Shown here piece after piece: positions 34,081-44,964 of a DNA stretch of 64,000 bases; within the stretch, counting starts at the first letter, position 1, and the number at the start of each line of letters is the position of its first letter. This stretch comes from Cervus elaphus (Eukaryota; Chordata; Mammalia; Artiodactyla; Cervidae): NCBI RefSeq assembly GCF_910594005.1, contig NC_057841.1:9471001-9535000 (forward strand). Reading direction: 5' to 3'. The position numbers were made by a program, and so were the translations under genes. The notes under the pieces were generated by a model. It made no database searches. It was not told where the DNA came from and saw only the letters and a list, made by a program, of their open reading frames with translations.

Positions 34081-35535
34081 TATACATATATGCAAGTCTA
34101 CTGCTGGAAACATCCAGATACTCTGGCAAATAGATTGCGGACGGAAGCATGATGTCTAACTTCTTTCACAGAAAAGAGAGGAGGGTAATTCTGGGCCCAT
34201 CTTGTCAAGAAACAGGAGTTCTAAAACTAATTCTGGTGCTAATTGTGAACGTAATAAAATGATCACCTTGAGACATGAACATTGGCATAGCAGTTTATAG
34301 AGAAACCATAACTTTTCTTTCTAAATTCAGACTTTTAAAATTTCCCCCCAAAGTCTAATAGCATCATTTCTGTTGCTTTATAATAAAAATCCTTTTACTT
34401 AACTCCTTCTTGGTTCCTCAATAGAAATTCCATTCTTATTCTGGTATTCTTGTTGTGTTAAATCTGATCCAGAGTATTCTCAGGGTAGGCATGCATTGAT
34501 TAATAATCAAGATATTTGTTTCTTGCAGGTTCACAAAAAACCTTGCAACATTCTCACTAAATTCAGGTAGTCAAGTCTGGGGATTGGAGGCTGATGCCCG
34601 AGGCACTCTCACATGGGCTTTTCTGAATATATTGTCAGTGATACGTGGGTTGTCTCTGGGAATAAAGCTGGTGATATCAATTTAACATGTTTGAGATTGT
34701 TACATGATTTTCAAATGTGCCCAAAGAGTAAAAGCCTTGCCCTGTTAAAAACCTAACTCACTTCTTTTTTTTTTTTCCATTCTCCCATTTAACTATGGAT
34801 TTAGAATCACTGACTTTTAAAGATCAACCTCTGCATGGAAATGCATTTGTAATGACTATAATTTCTTGCTCTGGACTTTGAGTTCCCTGGAATCTGAAAG
34901 TAGCATTTGCTGAAGGTTAATGCAGGAGGTAGGATTCCATATTTTGAATGCTGTAAGATGCAGTCTACAGTGATAAAAATGGGTCTGCTTTATAGAATTT
35001 AAATGAATTTCGATCTTAGTGCTTCTTGACTGAAAATGAAAAAAATTGCCTCTGTGAGAGTCTAGAAACATATTTGTCATCATGAACCAGCGGTCAAGCC
35101 TATCCTGGGATTTATATGGAAATTGCCTTGAGCCAATTCCTGGGGAATTAGGGAATAGCCCTCTGACTATGATGCATAGTTTAATATGAGGCCATTTCTT
35201 GGGCCTCTAGCAAGCAATGGATGCTAAAGAAACATGGTAAAAATTCAATGAAGCCAGTGTTACAATCTGGTCCTTCCAGAGAGAACTCCATCACAGTTCA
35301 GTCTTGGGAAGGAGCTCAAACACCCAAGGGCCTGCTTTGTCTCTTGATAGCTATATAAACGTAGGCAATTTATTCAACTTACTGGAACTCAGCGTCACCA
35401 CCTCTGTACCTCATCTTTATGCTTATTTGTGATCTTTTTCCCAGAGACAGAATTTCTTAATTTTTATGGAGTAAAGCACTTCATGTTTTTCTTAACATGA
35501 ATGTCTGTTTTAGATCTTAATTTTCTGTCGTATAT
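34081..35535. other. No feature recognised
   Basis: About 1.45 kb without recognisable repeats apart from a T-run (34765-34777). A 75-codon minus frame (34856-35083) has no motif. Confidence 0.45.
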
Positions 35536-35539
35536 CAAT

Positions 35540-35692
35540 CTGAATCAGCAATTCGTATACATACGTCCCCTCCCTATGCAAATCAAAACTACAATGAGGT
35601 ATCACCTCACACCACTCAGAATGGCCATCATCAAAAAATCTACAAACAATAAATGCTGGATAGGGTGTGGAGAAAAGGGAGCCCTATTGTTT
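35540..35692 (+). mobile_element. L1 fragments: reversed 3' UTR scrap, then sense ORF2 piece
   Basis: 35540-35575 (AATCAGCAATTCGTATACAT) resembles an antisense L1 3' UTR. 35576-35692 is sense ORF2 (TCAAAACTACAATGAGGTAT, AGGGTGTGGAGAAAAGGGA). The strand given is for the larger part. Confidence 0.65.
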
Positions 35693-35887
35693 TAGGTCTT
35701 ATTTAAGAACTCTTTTCCTTCACAGCTAATCATATCTGGTCATTTTTGATAGATGCTGGAGGTTTCACTTCAGAACAGAGGGCTAAAAGACAGACTCAGA
35801 CTAAACCTATCATCAAATCAATAAATACTGCTAGGATGGTTGCATATGTATATGTGAAAATTTAACTGTGGATCAAGCATAGGTCTG

Positions 35888-35956
35888 ACATGAAAAAATG
35901 AAACATTAAAGCTTTTAGATGATAATATATGAGAATCTCTTCATCAAGACCTCTAC
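35888..35956 (+). mobile_element. L1 ORF2 scrap, out of order
   Basis: AAAAATGAAACATTAAAGC and TTTAGATGATAATATATGAG belong upstream of the ORF2 piece at 35576-35692 in L1, yet lie to its right. The fragments were rearranged or inserted separately. Confidence 0.55.
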
Positions 35957-35960
35957 CCAG

Positions 35961-36142
35961 GGAGTGAAAGCTGCTCAGTCATGTTTGACTCTTTGCAACC
36001 CCATGGACTATACAATTCATGGAATTCTCCTGGCCAGAAGCCTTTCCCTTCTCCAGGGGATCTTCCCAACCCAGAGATCGAACCCAGGGATCGTCTCCCA
36101 CATTGCAGGTGGATTCTTTACCAGCTGAGCCACAAGAGAAGT
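35961..36142 (-). mobile_element. Bov-tA SINE, first of a tandem pair
   Basis: GTGAAAGCTGCTCAGTCATG to GAGCCACAAGAGAAGTTC in antisense, with the body block around CTCCTGGCCAGAAGCC shortened by about 20 bp. Confidence 0.9.
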
Positions 36143-36252
36143 TCAAGAATACTGGAGTGGGTAGCCTATCCTTTCTTCCCAACCCAGGAATCAAACGGGG
36201 GTCTTCTGCATTGCAGGCTGATTCCTTACCAACTGAGCTATCAGGGAAGCCC
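36143..36252 (-). mobile_element. Bov-tA SINE, second of a tandem pair
   Basis: AAGAATACTGGAGTGGGTAG, CCCAACCCAGGAATCAAACG and GAGCTATCAGGGAAGCCC: the head half, joined without a gap to the previous unit in the same orientation. Confidence 0.88.
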
Positions 36253-36299
36253 TTTATACATAGGTCTGGACAATGTATAATGACTAATGACATATATCC

Positions 36300-37240
36300 A
36301 ATATTATGATATATACAGACTATTTTTATGCCCTAAATATTCTTTGTTCTCCACCTATTCATCCCACACCATCTCAAACTCCAGGTAACCACTGATCTTT
36401 TTCCTGTCTCCATACTTTTGTCATTTTTAGCTGAAACCATAGAGCATGTAGCCTTTTCAGATTGGCTTCTTACACTTAAGAATATGCATGTTGTTTTAGC
36501 TATTATGCCACTTTGTATTTCCAGATAAATTTCCAAACTAGTTTTTCAGTTTACACACTCACACAGTCGCCTGCACAGTACCTGTTGGAATTTTTATTGG
36601 GATAGTAGAAAATATATAGATCAACTTGGGGTAAGTTGCTATATTTAGAATATTGAGTCTTTTAGTTTTGTTCCTTTATTCATTTACATGTTCTTTGATT
36701 TTTTTTCCATAATGTGCATACTTTTCTTTGTAGAGACATTGCACATTTTAGAACTATTTCGTTTTCTAATTCTTCTTGAAGTAGCTTTGGTAAATTGCAT
36801 TTTGCTAAAAATTGGCCAGTTTCATATAAATTTGAATATTCATCGGCACACATTTGTTCAAAACATCATTTAAAAATCTTTTCAATGTGCTGTTTTTTTT
36901 AACATTCTTCTTTTCATTTGCAGTTTTGATTACTTGAAATTTCTTTTTCTCTTTATCATTGCCATTAAAATTTTTTTCTGTTTTATTGAGTTTTCAAAGA
37001 GGCCAGGTTTGACTTGCCGTTCATCTCTCTTGTATTATTTGTTCACAGTTTATATTTATATTTTTACTATTTCCTTCTTCCACTTTCTTTGAATGTCCTT
37101 GGCTGTCCTTCATGAAATAATTCTCCTTAGCCCATTGATTTCCGACTTGCCTGTGATGTCTGCTGAGATGAAATTTCCCAGGTTTTATTTGCTTGAATAA
37201 AGGAGAAGGAGAAATGTTTATTTCTCCTTTATTCTTCCTG
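36300..37240 (-). mobile_element. Ancient L1, antisense, degraded
   Basis: GTAGCCTTTTCAGATTGGCT, ATAGATCAACTTGGGGTAAG, ATATTGAGTCTTTTAGTTTT and TTTTCAAAGAGGCCAGGTTT match antisense L1 segments. Boundaries are approximate. Frames are broken throughout. Confidence 0.6.
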
Positions 37241-38271
37241 CATATTGTCATTAGTTATAGAATGCTAAAGGGACACATTTTCTAATATCTTTTATATCAC
37301 ACACACATGTACATACATACATATTACTAGTAATTACTGGAATGTGATCTCAGATTTTTAGACAGCCTTTGCTCAGGAAAACTGCCTTCCTTAGTTGAAG
37401 CTTGGCCTGTGACCTTGACCTCAACACCAAGGGCAGATGCAGTTCACACCCAGCACCCCCACCCAGCAGATAAGACTGTTGAGAATGGAAGAGGAATCAC
37501 ATGGCCTTACTCTTCCTCCTTTACTGACGTTTCCCCCTTCTGTCCTTCCTCCTCTTCCCCTTTTCTTCTTGTCACTCTTAGCCCATTATTTTCCAGATTA
37601 TCAGAAGATTCACTCTGTGCCTAGAAAGTTAATTGAATCCCAACCAAACGCCTATTCTGTTAGTTCCGTGGCTCCTTAGTACCCTTCCAAGGGTCCACCA
37701 GCCAAGTTCCCACACGTATTCCGTATGATTTATTGGCCAGATCACACTTCAGCACTAGGTATGCACTTTTTCTCAAAAACAAATGCATGAAAAATGGCAT
37801 GGTATATAAAAATAGTTCGGGCTGTGACTGCCAAGGCTTGCAAAAGGAGCCAAGGCAACAGCAGCTGGGACCGGAAGCTGGCTGAGTGGCGGAGCAGGGA
37901 CGATGCCCAACTTAGTACCGCAGGGTCGGCGGGCTGCCAGGAGCACGCGCCGCAACCTGCAGGCTCTGAATCAAACGGCACTGGATGGGGAGCCAGGCCT
38001 CGGGCGCAGACGGGCTTCACCACCCTCAGGCCCACAGACCCCTCAATCATCAGTGTCAGCACTTGCTCTTTCCTTCTTTCTCGCATGGGAAAAAAATGTT
38101 TCTCTCTACTGGTATCTTCCAACATTTTTTCCTGAAACCTACTTTCTCCTTCACTTCCAATCTAATATTTTATCACTTCAGATGAGAAAAAAAGATATTG
38201 GTAATAAAAGGCAGAGAATCATTTTCTAGGTAAGATGATTTGAAAAAGTAAAAGAGACTAAAAGCTCAGTT
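37241..38271. other. Unique DNA with an isolated GC/CpG patch
   Basis: 37800-38045 is GC-rich with about a dozen CpG, in AT-rich surroundings and not recognised as a repeat. Open frames on both strands overlap (113 and 108 codons plus, 127 minus). No gene claimed. Confidence 0.45.
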
Positions 38272-38281
38272 ATGAGAAAAA

Positions 38282-38497
38282 GGCTTCCCTGGTGGCTCAG
38301 ATGGTAAAGAATCTGCCTGCAATGCAGGAGACCAGGGTTCAGTCCCTGGGTCAGGAAGATCCTCTGGAGAAGGAAATGGCAACGCACTTGAGTATTCTTA
38401 CCTGGAGAATCCCATGGACAGAGGAGCCTGGTAGGCTACAGTCCATGGGGTCAGAAAGAGTCAGACATGACTTAGCAACTAACGCACACACACACAC
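38282..38497 (+). mobile_element. Bov-tA SINE, young-looking copy
   Basis: Close to the family sequence throughout (GGCTTCCCTGGTGGCTCAG, GAATCTGCCTGCAATGCAGG, AGTCAGACATGACTTAGCAA), ending in a CA run. ATGAGAAAAA (38272-38281) and ATGAAAAAAG (38498-38507) are a probable imperfect target-site duplication. Confidence 0.94.
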
Positions 38498-38507
38498 ATG
38501 AAAAAAG

Positions 38508-39545
38508 AAAGCTTTTACTGGTTCTCGCTAACTTTTGTAGGTTTGCTTTTCTCACCACTCTTGTTTGAACTAAAATAATGTAATATTGTATCAGAAAAAA
38601 AATTCCTGAGCTATAACAGTCTGCTTAGTACTGTATCATTTCTTAGATATTGGTCTCAAAAATAATGAAATGCTACCATGTGGTTCGGATCCAACTCTCC
38701 ACACTGTTATGAGACAAACCCCTAAGGGATGTGGTATAAGCTATGTTGAGTAGCGAAAATAATTCTAGAAGTTCTGTCTAATCTCCCTCAATATTAGAAC
38801 CTATTTTCTTTTATATATGTGGGCAAATGATCTCCTATAATTGCACATCAAGCTAAGCAATGCTCTTTCAAAAGTGATCTCCTTAGGAGCCTTCGTCTGG
38901 AGATGTTTTAGTTCAGAACGTGACATGTAGGAGGACTTCTGGGATGACCCTCAAAACACTGTCATGTTTTTTCCAGCATTTAGAGACACAACAAATTTTC
39001 ATCATCAGGGACCAAATCTGAGGTCTGGAAAGACTCAAGAGAAGTAACAATAAAACCAACTCTACTGAATAATGAGAACAATCAAGACAAATATGATAGT
39101 TTTTGATTAGTAATAGTGAACAAGCATAAATAAAATTAATAAAATTGATATCTTTATTATGTAGTTTGTATCTTGTTCCATAAAGAAATTCTGCAAAATG
39201 AATTTTTATACCCTAAATTAATTTTTACACTTGAATAACTGTATAGCATCCACAGTGGGCACTCTTAAGGGAAAAAAATGTTTCACGTGGTCTTATACTG
39301 TGCATTATACTGTGCACTGGGGCTTGAGGCAAGAACAGTAGAGTTAGGGAGGGCCATGTGTGTGCGTCATTTGAAGTGCACTTTTGCAAGTGTTACCCTG
39401 TCTGTGCTTATTTTTCAGGATGGTCACAATTTAAGCTGAACCCTTTGAAGCCCATTTGTCAGTACGTTGGACAGGAGCAAGATCCCACCCTTTTAGCAGA
39501 GAATATCTTCCTTAACCTTTTGAGCATTTTTTGTTTTTCTTTAAT
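38508..39545. other. No feature recognised
   Basis: AT-rich single-copy-looking DNA. TACTGTGCATTATACTGTGC near 39296-39315 is a short tandem duplication. Confidence 0.5.
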
Positions 39546-39732
39546 ATTTGTATTTATTTGGCTGTGACAGGTCAGCACACAGGATCTTCCTTGCCGTGTT
39601 TGGGACCTTTAGCGTGGAGTGCAGTCTCTTAATTGTGTCATGTAGGATCTAGTTCCCCCACCAGGGATCGAACCCTGGCCCTCAGCACTGGGAGCTAGGA
39701 ATCTTAGCTACTGGACCACCAGGGATGTCTCC
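39546..39732 (-). mobile_element. CHR-type SINE
   Basis: Antisense: TTTGTATTTATTTGGCTGTG, CCACCAGGGATCGAACCCTG and TACTGGACCACCAGGGATGT. A target-site duplication is not clear. Confidence 0.88.
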
Positions 39733-40585
39733 TGAGTATCATTTGGATGTATGAGAAATAGACGCTCTTACATTGAGAAGAGACATTAGAATAACTTCCA
39801 AAGCTCCTGTAGGTGTGTGATTGTTTTCAATAAAACCAACAGCAGCACTTTTAGGGACCCCACACAGTTTGAACGCAAATCGAAAGCAGATCATTATCAA
39901 GTGACCGTTGGTTCTAAGGACAGCACAGCTAAATAGGGATACCACAAGGGTTTCCCACATTAACAGGTGAAGACTCTCAGAAAATAAGTGTGGACCTGAT
40001 TGTTAAGACTAACCTAGCACAGAAATTTATTAATGGAATTCGTTCAGAAAATGCTCTTTTCAGAAAAAAAATTAATCATGAACTCTCAGGAGAATAAAAA
40101 AATTCATATTGTGCAGTGATTAGAGGCAGACAGAGTGATTCGCTTCCCCTGTGTTATTTGGGATACAATTTACTCTAAAGATGATCCCGCATTTTTAGTC
40201 TGCATGTTTTATTATTAGACTTCACTAGGTTTCTATACAATGCACTGGATATTTGGTAATTATCTTCTCTTCCTCTTAAGCTCGTCAGTGCTTCTCAATC
40301 CCTGCCCCCCTGTGACCTCTGAAGGGAGGTTGGCTAGCAGCCAGTGAGGGGGCATTAGAGTCAGGACACAAAAATTACAGTGCTAAGAGGTCTGTGTCCT
40401 GCAGACTCACCCCAAATGGAATCTCTTAAATGTGTTTCCCCCAGTTGCCTTTGGGATCTGATTCAAAATCAGTATTTTGTGCTTCAAGCAGGTAGAAAGA
40501 CAAAACACAAAGTTAATTCTACTATTTTTTCAATTAAATGGAAATTTTAAATTCCCATTAATGTAAGCAAACTATGCACATACAT
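39733..40585. other. No feature recognised
   Basis: Single-copy-looking DNA without convincing repeats. Small open frames only. Confidence 0.5.
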
Positions 40586-40815
40586 GGGTTTCCCAGGTGG
40601 TGCTAGTGGTAAAGAATTTGCTACCAATACAGGAGATGTAAGAGACATGGTTTCAATCCCTGGGTCAGGAAGATCCCCTGGAGGAGGGGATGGCAACCCA
40701 CTCCAGTGTTCTTGCCTAGAGAATCCCATGGACAGTGAAGCCTGTCCTGGCTACAGTCCATAGGATCACAAAGAGTCAGACATGATTGAAGTGACTTAGC
40801 ATGCACCCATGCTTA
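40586..40815 (+). mobile_element. Bov-tA SINE, longer-head variant
   Basis: GGGTTTCCCAGGTGGTGCTA, AGATGTAAGAGACATGGTTT, CACTCCAGTGTTCTTGCC and AGTCAGACATGATTGAAGTG with a GCATGCACCCATGC end. Confidence 0.92.
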
Positions 40816-41722
40816 CACACATCTTTTTACAAGGTAATTTTGGAAGAGAATACCTACATGAGGGACTAAGTTATATTCTACCTCACGTATCTTGGGGAGC
40901 ACAAAGTTTAAATAAAATGCATAGCCATTATTATGTTAATACAGACTAAGAGATTGCCAATAAACTATTGCTTCATGTAGGTAATTTCCATTGGTTTCTG
41001 ACTTCAGTGGGTAATAATAAAGGTCTGAATAAGATTCTCAGACCCACACACTTAATTAGTATACTTTGTTACTCCTCCAAGGTTCTTACAAAGTAGAAGT
41101 GTTTATTTTTGAAGAAACTATTAGTTCTTACCAAATAAAATTCTTTTATATTTGCCATACTAAATATAGCATATTGTAAATGGGTTTACTAATCCTTTTA
41201 AGCTCCAATATCTGAAGATGCATTTAGATTCAGAATGTGAAATGCCATTCATTCAGAGACAACACATATTTTTCTAAGGACTTGCCTCAGAAATAAAATA
41301 AAAATTCTTTTGTTATTTCACAAGTTATTTGCAGTGTAGGAAGCAACAGAAGAGCAGAAGCCTGTCTGAGGCAGGTCCAGGGGGTCACACAAGTTTTCCT
41401 TGCTGATGTGGGTGGGGTGAGCCCCTGAGAGAACTGAGTCCCCAAGGTCAGAGCGCGGCAGGGTGTCTCAATTCAGGAGGTCAAGGCTGAGAACAAAGGA
41501 AATGCCTTCTGAATTGGAGCAAAAAAAATTTTGTGCAACTTTCCTACATTGTTCTTAAATTTTCCCTCTCCTGAAAAATAGATTATCTGTTGTTTAATTC
41601 TTTGGCTGCACAGGTCCTGGGGATAGAATGATGAAGGAGGGAGCGTTGGACCTCTGCTTGTATGGAACTTCTGGGGCCCAGTGTGTGAGGGGGTTTCAGA
41701 AGACTGAAAATCAGTATAAAAA
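40816..41722. other. No feature recognised
   Basis: AT-rich, then mixed DNA. No gene or repeat recognised. Confidence 0.5.
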
Positions 41723-41926
41723 GTTCTGTGTTAGCCATTCAGTCATGTCTGACCCTGCGACCCCATGCATTATAGCCTGCCAAGCTCCTCCATCCATGGA
41801 ATTCTCCAGGCAAGATTACTGGAGTGGGTAGCCATTCTCATCTCCAGGGGGTCTTCGTGACCCAGGGATTGAACTCAGGTTCCCTTCATTGCAGGCAGAT
41901 TCTTTACCATCTGAGCAACCAAAAGG
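41723..41926 (-). mobile_element. Bov-tA SINE, leftmost of a retroelement stack
   Basis: Antisense, from TTAGCCATTCAGTCATGTCT to TTTACCATCTGAGCAACC. An L1 3' end starts directly to its right. Confidence 0.92.
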
Positions 41927-42284
41927 CTCTGTCTTGATCTAGAGACGTGGTCCTGATGAACCTGTCTGCAGGGCAGCAATGGAGATGCAGACAGAGAGAA
42001 CAGGCTTGTGGGCGCAGCGGGGGAGGGAGGGGGTGGGAGGCACTGAGAGAACAGCATTGAAACCTATCAATCAGCCAGGCACAATCTGCTGTGTGATGCA
42101 GGGGGCTCAGATCTGGTGCCTTGTGATAACCTCGAGGGGTGAGATGGGCTGGGAGGTGGGAGGGAGGTTCAGGAGGGGAGAGGACAAATGTATACCTATG
42201 GCGATTCATGCTGATGCCCGGCAGAGGCTGACACAGTATTATCAATAATTATCCCTCAATTAAAAATAAGTAATCAAAAAAAAA
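41927..42284 (+). mobile_element. Ruminant L1 3' UTR end
   Basis: Sense L1 3' UTR: GGAGATGCAGACAGAGAGAA, GTGATAACCTCGAGGGGTGA, TATACCTATGGCGATTCATG and CCCTCAATTAAAAATAAG with an A-run at 42276-42284. Only a dozen bases separate it from the next BovB. Confidence 0.88.
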
Positions 42285-42297
42285 CTCTATCCTGGGA

Positions 42298-42842
42298 GAT
42301 GAAAATTAAAAGACAGTTGCTTCTTGCAAGAATAGCTATGACAAATCTAGACAACATATTAAAAAGCAGAGACATCACCTTGCCAACAAAGGTCTGTATA
42401 GTTAAAGCAATAGTTTTGCCGGTAGGCATGTACAGATGTGAGAGTTGGACCATAAAGAAGGCTGAGACCTGAAGAATTGATGCTTTTGAACTGTGGTGTG
42501 TTGGAAAAGACTCTTAAGAGTCCCTTGGACTGCAAGGAGATCCAACCAGTCCATCCTACAGGAAATCAGTCCTGAATATTCATTGGAAGGACTCATGCTG
42601 AAGCTGAAGCTCCAATACGTTGGCCACCTGATGCGAAGAGCTGACTCCTTGGAAAAGACCCTGACGCTGGGAAAGATTGAGGGCAGGAGAAGGGGGCAAC
42701 AGAGGATGAGATGGTTGGATGGCATCACCGACTCAGTGGACGTGAGCTTGAGCAAACTCAAGGAGTTGGTGATGGACAGGGAGTCCTGGCATACTGCAGT
42801 CCATGGGGTCGCAAAGACTCAGACACAGCTGAGAGACTGACC
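42298..42842 (+). mobile_element. BovB LINE, 3' ~545 bp with readable ORF2 C-terminus
   Basis: Sense BovB from AAATTAAAAGACAGTTGCTT to AGACACAGCTGAGAGACTG. A 115-codon open frame (42493-42840) is the C-terminal part of BovB ORF2 (ends GVAKTQTQLRD), downstream of the reverse transcriptase core. With no promoter or upstream ORF2 it cannot act alone. Confidence 0.94.
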
Positions 42843-42959
42843 AATTCATGTGGAGGGGCCGCACATTCCAAGAACACGGGAGAGGCGCCAGCCTCGCCTC
42901 ATCATGTGTAGGAGGATGGAGGACCAGTTTTAACTTCTTAGCGGAAGTCATCAAGCAGA

Positions 42960-43310
42960 CACATACTTTAGTCCAGTTTTTTAAAAAAAAAAAAGATGAG
43001 GAAGAGTGTTCCAAGCAGAGCAAGACAAGAAGCCTGAAAGCAAGGGAATGGTTTCTTGAGAAATGGACTGAATTTCAGCATGTCTGGAGCCTAGAATGAA
43101 TTGGGGTTGGTGGCTGAGCAGTTTCAGGACAGGGGCTGGGGAATGGAGAAGCAGGTAAGAGAACAGAATGTAGATGCTGGTGAGGCTACATCAGAAGGGC
43201 TTTTGTAAGACAAGGAAAGAAATGTAAAATTACTCTGAGAGGTGGCTAACTGGAAGGGTTTTAAGCAGGAGAGTGAGAAAATCAGAATTGAATTTTAAAA
43301 GCTCTTTCTT
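42960..43310 (-). mobile_element. L2 LINE, antisense, diverged
   Basis: GAAGAGTGTTCCAAGCAGAG, GCCTGAAAGCAAGGGAATGG, AAGGGTTTTAAGCAGGAGAG and GAGAAAATCAGAATTGAATT keep the order of antisense L2-type sequence. Family assignment is moderate. Confidence 0.5.
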
Positions 43311-43689
43311 TCATCCTCTGTCAGGAATCCTTCTAACATTTGAAGACACACCCTATTGCCACTTACTATTCTTGAGTGGGGTGGTTTCCAGGGAACTTTC
43401 AAAAAGATTGCCTTCTTTTGAGCAAGTCTATGTTCCTCTGAAAATAAAGAATCTGAAGCTGAACAGAATGATGCAGATGGGATATAAACAGCGTGGAGCA
43501 GACCAGGATCCTGCTACCCCCGTTTTCTTAGCTGTTACTCTCGTATTAAAGCACGTTTCAGTTGCTGTGGCACACTGTTTATTCATTTTGAGATTTACAG
43601 TAGATTAAAGCAAAACACACAGTTTTTTCCTAACTAAAATTGATGTTTAGTCAAATCCCCCCTACCTGTGTAAGTAAGAGTTTAAATAT
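43311..43689. other. No feature recognised
   Basis: A 111-codon frame (43273-43608) crosses this stretch. It shows no motif and partly overlaps the L2-like repeat. No gene claimed. Confidence 0.45.
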
Positions 43690-43918
43690 CCCTGTCAAAT
43701 GTCATGTTGATGGTTTTGGTCCATCCTTCATGTCTATCAAGATTGTTTTGAATCTTGTTTGTGTCATTTGAGGCCCTGGCTATCTATCTAAGCCTGTGTC
43801 AGCTACAAATTTAATAATGATGATTCCTGTGTCTTATCCAACCAGCAATTTCTCCATGAAGTTTCCCCTTCTGATAGACAAGAATGATGTTTTTTACCTT
43901 TATTTATTCAGCCAGATA

Positions 43919-44964
43919 GTTCAGTTCAGTTCAGTCGCTCAGTCATGTCTGACTCTTTGCAACCCCATGGACTGCAGCACACCAGGCCTCCCTGTCCATC
44001 ACCAACTCCCAGAGTTTACTCAAACTCATGTCCATTGAGTTGGTGATGCCATCCAACCATCTCATCCTCTGTCGTCTCCTCCTCTCACCTTCAATCTTTT
44101 CCAGCATCAGGGTCTTTTCAAATGAGTCAGCTCTTCGCATCAGTGGCTAAAGTATTCGAGTTTCAGCTTCAGCATCAGCCCTTCCAATGAACACCCAGGA
44201 CTGATTTCCTTTAGGATGGACTGGTTGGATCTCCTTGCAGTCCAATGGACTCTCAAGAGTCTTCTCCAAAACCACAGTTCAAAAGTAATGTCTCTGCTTT
44301 TAATTTTTTTTCCATTTATTTTTATTAGTTGGAGGCTAATTACTTTACAATGTTATAGTGGTTTTTGCCATACATTGACATGAATCAGCCATGGATTTAC
44401 ATGTGTTCCCCATCTCGATCCCCCCTCCTGCCTCCCTCCCCATCCCATCCCTCTGGGTCTTCCCAGTGCACCAGCCCTGAGCACTTGTCTCTGCTTTTTA
44501 ATACGCTGTCTAGGTCGGTCATAACTTTTCTTCCAAGGAGTAAGGGTCTTTTAATTTCATGGCTGCAATCACCATCTGCAGTGATTTTGGAGCCCCTCAA
44601 AATAAAGTCTGTCACTGTTTCCACTGTCTCCCCATCTACTTGCCATGAAGTGATGGGACCAGATACCATGATCTTAGTTTTCTGAATGTGGAGCTTTAAG
44701 CCAGCTTTTTCACTCTCCTCTTTCACTTTCATCAGAGGCTCTTTAGTTGTTCTTCACTTTCTTCCATAAGGGTGGCGTCATCTGCATATCTGAGGTTATT
44801 GATATTTCTCCCAGCAATCTTGATTCCAGCTTGTGCTTCCTCCAGCCCAGCATTTCTCATGATGTACTCTGCATGTAAGTTAAATAAGCAGGGTGACAAT
44901 ATACAGCCTTGATGTACACCTTTCCCTATTTGGAACCAGTCTTTGTTCCAGTTAGATTGAAATC
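43919..44964 (-). mobile_element. BovB LINE with reverse-transcriptase remnant, split by L1
   Basis: Antisense BovB, 3' end at left (AGTTCAGTTCAGTCGCTCAG), running to the reverse transcriptase at right. On the minus strand, 44971-44732 encodes GVHQGCILSPCLFN and the intact catalytic box YADD. After a frameshift near 44732 the RT continues in another frame (44732-44397). An L1 is inserted at 44302-44485 and about 100 bp of BovB is deleted beside it. Not functional. Confidence 0.93.
44302..44485 (-). mobile_element. L1 3' end nested in BovB
   Basis: Antisense ruminant L1 3' UTR: TTATTAGTTGGAGGCTAATT, GACATGAATCAGCCATGGAT and CCCTCTGGGTCTTCCCAGTG. TGTCTCTGCTTTT at 44289-44301 and 44486-44498 is a perfect 13-bp target-site duplication of BovB sequence. 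Confidence 0.93.

Noticed and set aside
42493..42840. 115-codon frame as a possible host gene
   Set aside because: The translation is the BovB ORF2 C-terminus, with BovB sequence continuing on both sides in register.
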